Positions 37,401 to 41,059 of a stretch of DNA of 64,000 bases are shown here, in pieces. Within the stretch, counting starts at the first letter, position 1; the number at the start of each line of letters is the position of its first letter. A program made the position numbers and the translations under genes. Origin of the DNA: Mantis religiosa (lineage: Eukaryota; Arthropoda; Insecta; Mantodea; Mantidae); assembly GCA_030765055.1 (NCBI GenBank), contig CM060950.1, forward strand, positions 16,901,966 to 16,965,965, written 5' to 3'. The notes under the pieces were generated by a model that worked only from the letters and a program-made list of their open reading frames with translations, was not told the DNA's origin and searched no databases.

Positions 37401-38575
37401 ATTACAAATTTAACAACAGATCACTATTTGAAGATTCTGTCTTTCTAAATATTTTCTACCTTCTTTAGATAGATTGAGTACAATGATGTAATGTAACATT
37501 TGGGGAGAATTTGAAAATAAAGACAAATGAACTCTGAAACATGTTCCATGCGAGGCTGAGTAAAATACTTTCTTCCAGTGGAATGTCAAAATTCATTAAA
37601 CATTTTAGTTAATTGATGGAAATTATCATTTCTCCACACTAGCCGTATATCAGCTAAGGTTTTTTTTTTTTAATAGATAGAGTCAACATGAAAAATTCAA
37701 TGCCATGGCCGGGATTTGAACCACAGATCTCCTGGTTTCTGTCCAGTCACTCTTAACCTTTGAGCTACCATGGCCAACTTGCCGTCATGACAATAAATTC
37801 TCCATTTGACTCATATATTTCCCCGATAGACCACTAGATAGGGGCTAGATAGTAAGTCGCCACAAACAGTATATCTCGAATGCGAGAGCCCCTATTGGTC
37901 TACCAGGGAAGTATATGAGTCAAATGGAGAATTTAATGTCATGATGGCAAGTTGGCCATGGTAGCTCAAAGATTAAGAGCGACTGGACGGAAACCAGGAG
38001 ATCCGTGGTTCAAATCCCGGCCATGGCATTGAATTTTTCATGTTGACTCTATCTATTCATTAAATATGTTTTGAATTTTGACATTCCATCAAAAGAAAAT
38101 ATTTTACTTAGCCTCATTGAATTGCCGCCAGATGTCTCATCTCTGGAGAACCATCATCAGCTGGAACCCCAAAGTTCTAGCCAGTCGACATGACAATTTC
38201 TTGATTATGCCTTCCAGTGGAGGTGAAACTCGTTCAAAGAAAATTGAGATATGTGAACTACAGAGTGTCTCAGTCGACTTATTGTATAATTTTGAATTAT
38301 TGCATTACTTCACAGTGATAATTCCAATTTGCTTTTTCAAATTTGCTTAGCTATTGGTGTATGTCAAGTATGGTGAATAATACACTCAAATTCTTCCCTA
38401 AATACTCTTTCTTGTTTGTTCCCAAATTTAGAGTCTTGTCTTTGTCAGTCTACTGAAACAGCAGGAGATAGCAATTGAATTATCATTACAAAATTCCCAA
38501 ACCATTCTATAACAATTTAATTTTTTATAGTTGCAGGAACTTGGAGTAAATAACAGTGATCATGCAAGCAGATAA
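4881..38575 (+). CDS. GlyS: Glycogen synthase, 3' nine coding exons (partial gene)
   Basis: Glycogen synthase (UDP-glucose to glycogen glucosyltransferase, family GT3) extends cytosolic glycogen chains. Coding exons are 4881-5078, 8039-8301, 10388-10508, 18078-18244, 22706-22898, 24214-24388, 28258-28469, 35054-35251 and 38531-38575. Every intron is GT-AG and every phase matches, giving 523 residues and a TAA stop. Visible marks are VVAHFHEW (residues about 14-21), KGADIFIEALARL (exon 3), EPWGYTPAE with both catalytic glutamates (exon 6), [20 protein letters not shown], the regulatory arginine helix (exon 7), and a PRPISEPPSPSSSRH phospho-region (exon 8). Animal enzymes are about 700 residues, so roughly the first 180 residues lie upstream; I found no earlier exon in 1-4880. 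The frame is intact throughout, so the gene looks functional. The introns (1.3-7.6 kb) are filled with transposons. Confidence 0.96.
5079..5714. other. GlyS intron, no feature recognised
   Basis: This AT-rich intron sequence contains low-complexity T-rich runs. I see no coding, tRNA or terminal-repeat signal. Confidence 0.5.
5715..5985. mobile_element. Foldback element with hammerhead-like motif
   Basis: Near-perfect inverted arms of about 120 bp are separated by the loop caccgcaggaa (5855-5865), with T-rich sequence at both outer ends. Each arm carries CTGAAGA, one base, a 7-bp stem and GAAAC. The stem is perfect in the minus arm (5840-5811) and has one mismatch in the plus arm (5894-5923). 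Confidence 0.7.
6259..6293. repeat. Poly-A tract, 35 bp
   Basis: Uninterrupted A run in a GlyS intron. Confidence 0.9.
6559..7897 (+). mobile_element. Mariner-like transposon, degenerate
   Basis: Ends CGAGGGTCAGCTGATAAGTC and (inverted) CAAGAGTTGGCTGATAGGTC are each next to TA. The transposase starts near 6738 and runs to about 7760, with stops and frameshifts. The visible triad is MDETLIHHCTPESK (7206-), FLHDSAPVH (7543-) and SADLAPSDYHLFLNLKKFLE (7639-). An extra ~50 bp (about 7328-7378) is inserted between PAEE and VQMSVFW. It is non-functional. Confidence 0.88.
8039..8301 (+). CDS. GlyS: GlyS coding exon 2 of 9 in window
   Basis: The exon encodes FSVDEEAGKRQIYHRYCMER to EFVRGHFYG. It includes the conserved TTVSEIT, LLKRKPD and TPNGLNVKKFSA segments of the GT3 fold. 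The acceptor is ctattag at 8032-8038 and the donor is gtaagt at 8302. It ends two bases into a Gly codon that is completed by the next exon. Confidence 0.97.
8705..9365 (-). mobile_element. tRNA-derived SINE, type 2, split by a GC-rich repeat
   Basis: On the minus strand the body (GTGGTGGACAACAC, 3' end near 8709) is followed at 8902-9324 by a foreign block. The tRNA-like head then resumes at 9325-9358 (inverted GCCATGG, GTCTAAT, GCAAGC). The block is flanked by GTGAGA (8896-8901 and 9325-9330). Other copies of this SINE are at 33418-33667, 52283-52534 and 58005-58100. Confidence 0.75.
8902..9324 (-). mobile_element. GC-rich dispersed repeat, about 420 bp
   Basis: This block is much richer in GC than its surroundings. 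It shares long stretches in inverted orientation with 55940-56335, for example the GACGGCTGCCCTACGTAG and AGAAGGTGTGCTAGATCACC segments. It has no clear ORF; it may be the 3' UTR of a non-LTR retrotransposon or a SINE. Confidence 0.65.
9791..10239 (+). mobile_element. Solo gypsy-type LTR
   Basis: The LTR of 449 bp starts TGTTGCGC and ends AAAGTCACA. It has a TATA element (GGTATATAAAAAGG near 10000) and AATAAAG near 10180. The same LTR family is at 33175-33867, 49819-50283, 51879-52626 and 61974-62468. No internal region is attached and no clean duplication is seen. Confidence 0.82.
10388..10508 (+). CDS. GlyS: GlyS coding exon 3 of 9 in window
   Basis: The first base completes a Gly codon, and 40 further codons follow: HYDFDLDKTLYFFIAGRYEF to LARLNHYLK. 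This segment enters the nucleotide-sugar-binding C-terminal Rossmann domain. The acceptor is gttacag and the donor is gtagtg at 10509. The gypsy solo LTR at 9791-10239 ends only about 150 bp upstream. Confidence 0.96.
10867..11092. mobile_element. Foldback repeat
   Basis: The left arm (GATTACGAATAAATTAAACG, CTCTTAGCAACACACTTCAC) is repeated inverted at about 11030-11092. The spacer contains inner inverted GTTTCGAAACTGG and CATCAGGCTGAG. It resembles the PLE-derived hairpins nearby. Confidence 0.65.
11352..11440. mobile_element. Hairpin-plus-tail insertion, family B, short form
   Basis: A perfect 14-bp target duplication AGTAGCATCCAAAT (11338-11351, 11441-11454) encloses 89 bp. A unique left tail ATATTAAAAGCAGAAGCATT... 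is followed by a perfect hairpin (AAGTTTGAATTTATGAGT and its complement with a 1-base loop). Its left tail matches 32523-32570. Confidence 0.85.
12115..12231. mobile_element. Hairpin-plus-tail insertion, family A, 117-bp form
   Basis: The 12-bp duplication AGGTTCTCCATT (12103-12114, 12232-12243) encloses a left tail ATATCAAAATTTAAAGGCAT and CACCACAGTGAAGCGAAA, followed by a short hairpin around GATGAGTTGTATTTTTTAC. The same tail begins the larger copies at 13867 and 39421. Confidence 0.85.
12486..13147. mobile_element. SINE-like repeats with tRNA-like heads at both ends
   Basis: A plus-strand tRNA-like head (GGTGGCTCAATGG, GGTTCAGATCC) lies at 12489-12560. A minus-strand tRNA-like head (inverted GGATTCAATTCCC) lies at about 13060-13145, with a GC-richer body between. 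It may be two opposed SINEs or one composite; no open reading frame was recognised. Confidence 0.5.
13570..13866 (+). mobile_element. Non-LTR retrotransposon C-terminal fragment
   Basis: Reading with interruptions gives YDSRYQHCKRIRTKSNLKPT, an A19 run, then YAGIKAYNKLPTQMKTINDK and KLKNMLLDKVYYSVTE. This is the same C-terminal signature as at 2594-2331. A PLE inserted at its right end. Confidence 0.6.
13984..14757 (-). CDS. PLE RT C-terminus and GIY-YIG endonuclease (arm 1)
   Basis: This is the intact open part of a Penelope-like polyprotein. The RT thumb end (NSLTHRLVNL, LVDKKLKSFKLQKRLKQI, FTYHPWATKKFQKIFKKY) leads to a GIY-YIG domain (GIYKIKC, IYIGRTKRNIGTRKKEHF, KSAIAAHFWSENHEI, WERIYIEKHKNQLMNFEIPP). 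The GIY-YIG arginine and the downstream glutamate candidates are present. The RT catalytic domain is absent, so the piece cannot act alone. The same protein is mirrored in the other arm. Confidence 0.8.
   Translation of the reverse strand: MPHKHATINSLTHRLVNLPLSQQEYQNEYHQILKTAIKNGYGKNLVDKKLKSFKLQKRLKQITALTPIKQKIRFAKFTYHPWATKKFQKIFKKYNITLAPKNNYNIKNLLHSNNTDKIKPEEKSGIYKIKCKDCEKIYIGRTKRNIGTRKKEHFRHLRYKNIDKSAIAAHFWSENHEIEDSTELLKYVQKHSELVIWERIYIEKHKNQLMNFEIPPEENPTFKFITKSTDGSSNPRITHTAGSSFSRIRAVDANDDL
15126..15285. mobile_element. 160-bp insertion within the PLE plus arm
   Basis: A perfect 12-bp duplication ATTAAAAACCTA (15114-15125, 15286-15297) flanks 160 bp absent from the opposite arm. It has related inverted ends (TTGAAGTAA.., ..TTACTTCAATTG). 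On the minus strand it carries CTGATGATGGGG...TCTCCGAAAC, a hammerhead-like core. Confidence 0.82.
15923..17359 (-). mobile_element. piggyBac-like transposon relic
   Basis: TTAA flanks both ends (15919-15922, 17360-17363). The termini CCCTTTCACCAATATGG and (inverted) CCGCTTCGCCGATAGCC are similar. Minus-strand 16283-16065 encodes YHPQPKKSQPLKCVVCYEKE and VCKETNIIWCESADVPLG, the cysteine-rich C-terminal domain of piggyBac transposases, with a degraded cysteine pattern at its end. The rest of the transposase is not recognisable. Confidence 0.72.
17364..17480 (+). mobile_element. PLE-like end with hammerhead-like core
   Basis: CTGATGA at 17372-17378 is followed by a GGGAG/CTCC stem and GAAA at 17399-17402. 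The sequence continues to CGATTTCTAATCGTCTTTTC and ACCTGG. It aligns with 31083-31145 of the PLE composite. Confidence 0.5.
17777..18040. mobile_element. tRNA-like SINE dimer, partly deleted, next to GlyS exon 4
   Basis: A 13-bp duplication ATTCATATGGTTT (17764-17776, 18041-18053) flanks it. Inside is a minus tRNA-like head (inverted GCCGTGG and GATTCAAATCCCGG). After a deletion comes the opposite outer tail TTCATGTTGACTCTATC ... GATTAATTTCATCAATTAAC. Confidence 0.85.
18078..18244 (+). CDS. GlyS: GlyS coding exon 4 of 9 in window
   Basis: The exon encodes SSHPDTTVVAFLIFPAKTNN to KRMYEVCL plus two bases of a split Ser codon. It matches the VVAFFIMPARTNNFNVE region of animal GYS. The acceptor is tttccag at 18071-18077 with a T-rich tract. 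A tRNA-like SINE with its 13-bp target-site duplication ends at 18053, 24 bp before the exon. The donor gtatag is non-canonical at position +5 (A instead of G). Confidence 0.96.
18245..19040. other. GlyS intron, no gene; T-tract near 18649-18666
   Basis: A short PLE-like stretch (ATAATTTTGAGTCAAATTAG) lies at 18363-18382, and a T-rich run at 18649-18666. I recognise nothing else. Confidence 0.45.
19041..19444. repeat. Tandem duplication, two units of 202 bp
   Basis: ATTTAGGACATACATTTATA begins each unit (19041 and 19243). The units differ at only a few positions (for example TCAGACT/TCACACT and ACTAAGT/ACAAAGT), so the duplication is fairly recent. Confidence 0.93.
20038..20221. mobile_element. 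Hairpin-plus-tail insertion, family C, 184 bp
   Basis: The 9-bp duplication TTATAGTAT (20029-20037, 20222-20230) flanks it. A left tail with TATTAACAGTGAAGCAAAC is followed by inverted arms (ACAAATATAACAATTTGTAA ... and complement) around a centre AATCCCGGACAATTTATA. It is the same family as 3124 and 39127. Confidence 0.82.
20918..22146 (+). mobile_element. Non-LTR retrotransposon, 5'-truncated (copy 1)
   Basis: An RT C-terminal segment (IEVVNTFNYLGVRLSSKGGW, 20985-) is followed by a long C-terminal domain (GRLGTRGIIVERVLKYWARI, 21319-) and a CPLCHQRDKEWHLLLECEET knuckle (21756-). Stops and frameshifts occur near 21119, 21280 and 21637. The 3' end is AATGGAAATAAAGATTACTT. Copy 2 is at 45935-46779. 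Confidence 0.85.
22706..22898 (+). CDS. GlyS: GlyS coding exon 5 of 9 in window
   Basis: The exon completes a Ser codon and encodes GRLPNPNEILQKEDMVKIKR to QLFNTIHDRVK (64 further codons). It matches the DKEDF..KRAIFATQR..PPVCTHN..DD..DPIL region of animal GYS. The acceptor is tttcag at 22700-22705 and the donor is gtgagt at 22899; phase 0 at its end. Confidence 0.96.
23170..23237. mobile_element. Family A hairpin fragment
   Basis: TATAGATGAGTCGTATTTTT and its inverted copy (AAAAAATACAACTCATCTATA) enclose ACACATCAGCTTCACTTACAT. This is the hairpin seen in the PLE family A elements, without the tail. Confidence 0.6.
23238..24131. mobile_element. Large palindrome of tRNA-like SINE units
   Basis: Minus-oriented tRNA-like units (heads near 23330-23400 and 23640-23715) are mirrored by a plus unit (head near 23960-24035) around a centre near 23720. 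Outer tails read TTAGTTAATTGATGGAAATT and its complement. The internal monomer spacing is about 310 bp. Confidence 0.8.
24214..24388 (+). CDS. GlyS: GlyS coding exon 6 of 9, catalytic exon
   Basis: This exon carries the active-site E-x7-E motif of family GT3. EPWGYTPAE contains both glutamates, preceded by VFHPEFLSSTNP and DYEEFVRGCHLGVFPSYY and followed by CTVMGIPSITTNLS. The acceptor is ctacag and the donor is gtaagt at 24389. It ends one base into a Gly codon. It is the most strongly conserved piece of the gene here. Confidence 0.98.
24890..25793 (+). mobile_element. hAT-family element relic (copy 1)
   Basis: TIRs CAGAGGAAGACAG and (inverted) CAGGGGAAGATAG are flanked by 8-bp duplications GGCTTGAC/GACTTGAC (24882-24889, 25794-25801). 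Plus-strand remnants encode a hAT C-terminal dimerisation domain: MELLNLQCGDLLKDKYTHKK, FPRLYSPVTL and LCEQSFSVMKLAKSK, with stops between. It is 5'-deleted and non-autonomous. Confidence 0.86.
25802..27037. other. GlyS intron, no confident feature
   Basis: From 26160 to 26990 the plus strand is purine-rich with many GGAAGA/GAAAA words and a minus open stretch (26851-26435) of low-complexity composition. It may be an old retroelement, but no family motif was recognised. Confidence 0.35.
27038..27183. repeat. Tandem duplication, two units of 73 bp
   Basis: TTTCATATTTTTTATTTTGG starts at 27038 and again at 27111, each followed by CTTGGCA..ATCAAG..AGTATTATTC and ending TAATGGACAA. Confidence 0.9.
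28258..28469 (+). CDS. GlyS: GlyS coding exon 7 of 9, allosteric arginine helix
   Basis: The exon completes the split Gly codon and encodes FGCFMQEHIADPMSYGIYVV and then [20 protein letters not shown]. The arginine cluster is the glucose-6-phosphate and phosphorylation-sensing helix of eukaryotic GYS, and all its arginines are present. The acceptor follows a long pyrimidine tract (ccttccttcctttctag). The donor is gtaagt at 28470. Confidence 0.97.
29044..31198. mobile_element. Penelope-like composite, 2.15 kb, inverted ends
   Basis: A perfect 10-bp duplication GTTACAATGC (29034-29043, 31199-31208) bounds it. The left 29044-29118 and right 31065-31190 are inverted relatives. Plus-strand 29149-29330 encodes a GIY-YIG core (VYCIRCECGMPYIGKTRRTI). 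Bases 30082-30290 encode another PLE nuclease end (FTWEQIFISK, VFNFDIPQKD). A Jockey-like RT end (RPILTYTVLIWGHAAKTHIK, 29616-) is nested between. A CA-rich minisatellite lies at 30371-30510. Confidence 0.82.
30371..30510. repeat. CA-rich mini/microsatellite
   Basis: CACACACGCA, ACAGGCAGAC and ACAGGCGCAC repeats of mixed 4-8 bp period. Translated shadows on both strands are low-complexity and not genes. Confidence 0.85.
31722..31868. repeat. GT-rich microsatellite
   Basis: Mixed GTGTGCG, GTGCATGT and GGTGGGT repeats over about 147 bp in a GlyS intron. Confidence 0.88.
32523..32702. mobile_element. Hairpin-plus-tail insertion, family B, long-arm form
   Basis: The duplication AACTTTTAG (32514-32522, 32703-32711) flanks it. 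The left tail AATATTAAAAGCAGAAGCAT... is shared with 11352. It is followed by a hairpin with arms of about 56 bp (inner 40 bp perfect) and a loop CAATT at 32627-32631. An A-run closes the right end. The hairpin arms differ from those at 11352 except near TGAGT. Confidence 0.85.
33175..34330 (-). mobile_element. Gypsy-type retrotransposon 3' end with LTR
   Basis: The minus-strand internal region (34330-33868) encodes integrase C-terminal pieces: CLMFGRELRLPCDLAFGSPP and WQGPYRVVKRINDVVYCIQK, VHLDHLARYDD. Then come a polypurine tract GAGGAGGGAGCAG (33880-33868) and an LTR (TGTCGC at 33867 to GTCACA at 33175). The LTR contains a type 2 SINE (33418-33667). The coding part ends at a GAT microsatellite, so most of the element is lost. 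Confidence 0.86.
33418..33667 (+). mobile_element. tRNA-derived SINE, type 2, inside a gypsy LTR
   Basis: A tRNA-like head CGTGGCTTAGTGGTTAGACC with B box GGTTCGATCCC is followed by a body GCGGGTTTTCTCCAGGATCT and a 3' end GCGGGCGTTAAACACTACAC with a CA repeat. A 12-bp duplication CTCCCTAACTGG flanks it (33406-33417, 33668-33679). Confidence 0.88.
34342..34423. repeat. (ATC)n microsatellite
   Basis: More than 25 ATC/TCA units directly abut the truncated end of the gypsy copy. Poly-Ser, poly-His, poly-Asp and poly-Met translations are artefacts. Confidence 0.92.
35054..35251 (+). CDS. GlyS: GlyS coding exon 8 of 9, C-terminal phospho-region
   Basis: The exon encodes YYRQARMKALQKVYPDLI, then FNYPRPISEPPSPSSSRH and an acidic tail GSDDEDEVDEEKE. 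This parallels the human GYS1 site-3 region (RPASVPPSPSLSRHSS followed by SEDEE), where GSK3 acts after CK2 priming; conservation of that control is inferred. The acceptor is tttgcag and the donor is gtaact at 35252. Retention of the following intron would add only VTLLEYLT before a stop. Confidence 0.96.
35700..36590 (+). mobile_element. Penelope-like element fragment (RT end, GIY-YIG)
   Basis: Bases 35788-36231 read KFTYHPRATYFFQKVFKECN, then NSGVYWINCKGCDNFYISKT and KEHFRNIKNREIGKSAVAYH. A frame-breaking TGA is followed by remnants of the nuclease C-terminus (NHNIRQEIHLLK, IRIPPEMPLS) to 36420. The first YIG position reads YIS, suggesting a lost catalytic motif. It is the same family as 3921-4675. 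Confidence 0.82.
36698..36925 (+). mobile_element. tRNA-derived SINE, type 1
   Basis: The head TGCCTCGGTAGCGTAGATGG with B box GAGTTCAAATCTCGG is followed by a body with TTTTTCCGGGGTTTTCCCTT and an A-rich tail near 36910-36925. Confidence 0.82.
36953..37195 (+). mobile_element. SINE, type 4, 5'-truncated
   Basis: The segment from CAGATTTTAAGTCCCAGTTG to GGCCAGTGAGTTCAGGACGA is homologous to the minus-strand copy at 62521-62780 (TTTTAAGTCCCGGGTATAG, GGGGATGCCGAGATGCTGAC). It lacks the tRNA head. Confidence 0.65.
37601..38054. mobile_element. Head-to-head tRNA-like SINE dimer
   Basis: The duplication ATTCATTAAA (37591-37600, 38055-38064) encloses a 454-bp inverted dimer. The minus tRNA-like head (inverted GGATTTGAACCAC) is at 37705-37780 and the plus head (GCCATGGTAGCTC, GGTTCAAATCCCGGCC) at 37952-38028. 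Outer tails are GTTAATTGATGGAAATTA and TTTTTCATGTTGACTCTATC. The flanks (37530-37590, 38065-38190) are inverted arms of another, older element also seen at 110-240. Confidence 0.88.
38531..38575 (+). CDS. GlyS: GlyS terminal coding exon 9 of 9
   Basis: The exon reads LQELGVNNSDHASR and then TAA at 38573-38575, in phase 0 after the acidic tail of exon 8. The acceptor is tttatag at 38524-38530. A second in-frame AG at 38535-38536 would drop Leu-Gln. A consensus AATAAA lies about 360 bp downstream. The tail is poorly conserved between animals, so its identity rests on frame, splice sites and poly(A) signal. Confidence 0.85.
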   Translation: MQELGVNNSDHASR

Positions 38576-38936
38576 AAACAGGCAGTGAAGAAGAAGAAAA
38601 GAAGGTATAACTAGGAAAATCTCCATAGTACTGCATAAGTCTTCCATTTTATTTTTTTAATTTATTTTACCATGGGAATATATTTTTAATTTTGTTTTTA
38701 AGTGAATCTTTGTTCATAAGTATTCAGATTTGTGATATTAAGTGCCACAAAGGAACTAAAATTCCCTTTTATTTAGTGTGTGTTATTGCCTTTTTTAGTG
38801 TAAACCCATTTTCATAAATATTATAACACAAGTCATTGCACCATTGTACACAGAGAAGACACTTTCATAAAGCATGGCATTGCCTTGATATTGCATAAGT
38901 AAGTGGGAATGCAGTTATAGTTTAAATAGAGTTTGA

Positions 38937-38942
38937 AATAAA
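38937..38942 (+). terminator. Poly(A) signal AATAAA for GlyS
   Basis: A consensus AATAAA is followed by a T-rich stretch (actaattttttaatgttctc). It lies 362 bp after the GlyS stop with no repeat between, consistent with the end of the 3' UTR. Confidence 0.7.
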
Positions 38943-39420
38943 GTTACTAATTTTTTAATGTTCTCTTCTTCATACCTGTAAGCCATAAGACCATATCACT
39001 ATGTAACTTAGTATTTGTATATATTAGCAAAATACAGGGCATGTCAGTATCATGAAACTGATTTAGAAATTTAGTGTGGGAACCATAATAAACAAATCAT
39101 ATTGTGAAATCCATGCTTTGAAAGATTAATATGTAAAATATGAAGCTATTAACAGTGAAGCAAACAAATATATACAAATATAACAATTTGTAAATTAAAA
39201 CTTCACTTATCTTATAAGAAATGATGATAATTTTCTTATAAATTGTCCGGGATCACGATTTCATGTAAAACTTTTACATATCCTCAGCCGGAAACAAAGC
39301 TGTTGTCATCATTACAAACGCTAGATGTTAATATGTTCTTGTTAGTATTACCAACATCTGAAAATGAAACAAATTTAAAAACAGAATCGACTGCCGATGT
39401 TTCAAAATTCATTATGCAAT

Positions 39421-39888
39421 ATATCGAGATTTTACTGTATTGGAACACCACAGTGAAGCAAAATAATTATTAATTTATAGATGAGTCATATTTATTACAC
39501 ATTTGCTTCACTTTCGTACCTATTTTGAGGATATGTTTCACAAATCATCGTTTGCATCTTCGGCTCTTATGCGACTAAAGCTTGATCCAGTGGTGTGGGT
39601 AATTCTGCAGTTGCTTACTAAAATACATACAAAAACATAGTGAACTCGTCATATGGGAGAGAATATACATAGAAAAACATAAAAACCAACTAATGAACTT
39701 TGAAATCCCGCCAGAATAGAATCCCACATTTAAGTTCATCACTAAATCAACAGAATTACCCACACCACTGGATCAAGCTTTAGTCGCATAAGAGCCGAAG
39801 ATGCAAACGATGATTTGCGAAACATGTCCTCAAAATAGGTATGAAAGTGAAGCAGATGTGTAATAAATATGACTCATCTATAAATTAA
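39421..39888. mobile_element. Hairpin-plus-tail insertion, family A, 468 bp
   Basis: A perfect 12-bp duplication TCATTATGCAAT (39409-39420, 39889-39900) bounds it. The left tail ATATCGAGATTTTACTGTAT and CACCACAGTGAAGC are the same as at 13867. Inverted arms of about 150 bp carry the end of a GIY-YIG protein (minus and plus), including FEIPPE remnants. It sits inside a family C element. Confidence 0.9.
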
Positions 39889-40080
39889 TCATTATGCAAT
39901 GTTTGTTTTTTTAAAATAAATATCTTTTCCCAAACCATCCTTGGGTTAATAAACATTTTCAAAAAAATTTTAAAGAGCTTGGTATAACTTTAGTTCTTCA
40001 AAATAAATATAGTATTAACAATTTATTGCATTTCTCTAAAAAAGATAAAATTCCTAATAATAAAAAATCTGGTATTTATC

Positions 40081-40377
40081 TTTTTAGTTAATTGATGGAA
40101 ATTGATCATTTCTTCAGACTAGCCGTATATATGCTAAGGTTTTTGATAGCCTGGGACTCAAGTACTTACGATAGTAAGTTGCCACAAACGGTATTCTTGA
40201 ATGTGAGAGCCCCTAGTGGTCTACTGGGGAAATATACGAGTCAAATGGAGGATTTAATGTCATGACGGCAAGTTGACCATGGTAGCTCAATGGGTTAGAG
40301 TGACTGGACGGAAACCAGGAGATCCATGGTTCAAATCCCAGCCATGGCATTGAATTTTTCATGTTGACTCTATCTAT
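40081..40377 (+). mobile_element. tRNA-like SINE inside the family C nuclease
   Basis: The duplication GGTATTTATC (40071-40080, 40378-40387) flanks it. It splits the Gly-Ile-Tyr of the GIY motif of the host PLE. The tRNA-like head (CATGGTAGCTCAATGGG, GGTTCAAATCCC) is at 40275-40348, with an inverted outer tail at the left end. Confidence 0.88.
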
Positions 40378-41059
40378 GGTATTTATCAGTTTAATTGTTT
40401 CGATTGTGATAAAGTTTATATTGGAAGGACAAAACGTAATGTGGAAACCAGAACGAAAGAACATTTTCGTAACATTAAGTATAAACAGACTGATAAATCA
40501 GCCGTAGCAGATCATTTTTGGTCATTTAACCATGAAGTAAATCCAGAAGTTAAATTATTAAAACAAATGGTCCGATAGATTTAATGGTTTGGGAAAAGAT
40601 ATTTATTTTAAAAAACTCGCGTAATGAATTTTGAAATACTGGCGGTTGATTCTGTTTTTAAATTTGTTTCCTTTTCAGATGTTGGTAGTACTAACAAGAA
40701 CATATTAACTCTAGCATTTGTAATGATGTCAACAGCTTTGTTGTTTCTGGCTGAGGATATGTAAAAGTTTTACATGAAATCATGATCCCGGACAGTTTAT
40801 AAGAAAATCATAATTTGTTATAAGTGAAGTTTTAAGTTACAAATTGCTGTATTTGTATATATTTGAAAGATAAGTTTAGTTTTCATGCATTGTCGTCACT
40901 TTGAGCTGTGATCACACTCTGATAAGATATGCTTTTTTTGATATGTTGGGACAGTGACTGCAGCTTTAAGAGAATAAATGTAGATATAATTGTTTAACTG
41001 ACTGATGCCACATTACCATGGCAGCATTCAAGACCATCTCAATAGGGTCATTTCAAATA

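Larger units (their letters stand above)
39127..40861. mobile_element. Penelope-like foldback element, family C, with nested insertions
   Basis: The duplication TTTGAAAGAT (39117-39126, 40862-40871) bounds it. The left tail ATGAAGCTATTAACAGTGAA leads into arms mirrored at 40690-40861. Plus-strand 40381-40580 encodes a GIY-YIG core (IYQFNCFDCDKVYIGRTKRN, KSAVADHFWSFNHEV) that ends in a premature stop. Family A (39421-39888) and a tRNA-SINE (40081-40377) lie inside it. Confidence 0.88.

Noticed and set aside
37952..38028. Possible functional tRNA gene (A and B boxes, acceptor-like ends)
   Set aside because: The same sequence recurs in many mutated copies with SINE tails and target duplications, so it is a SINE head, not a tRNA gene.
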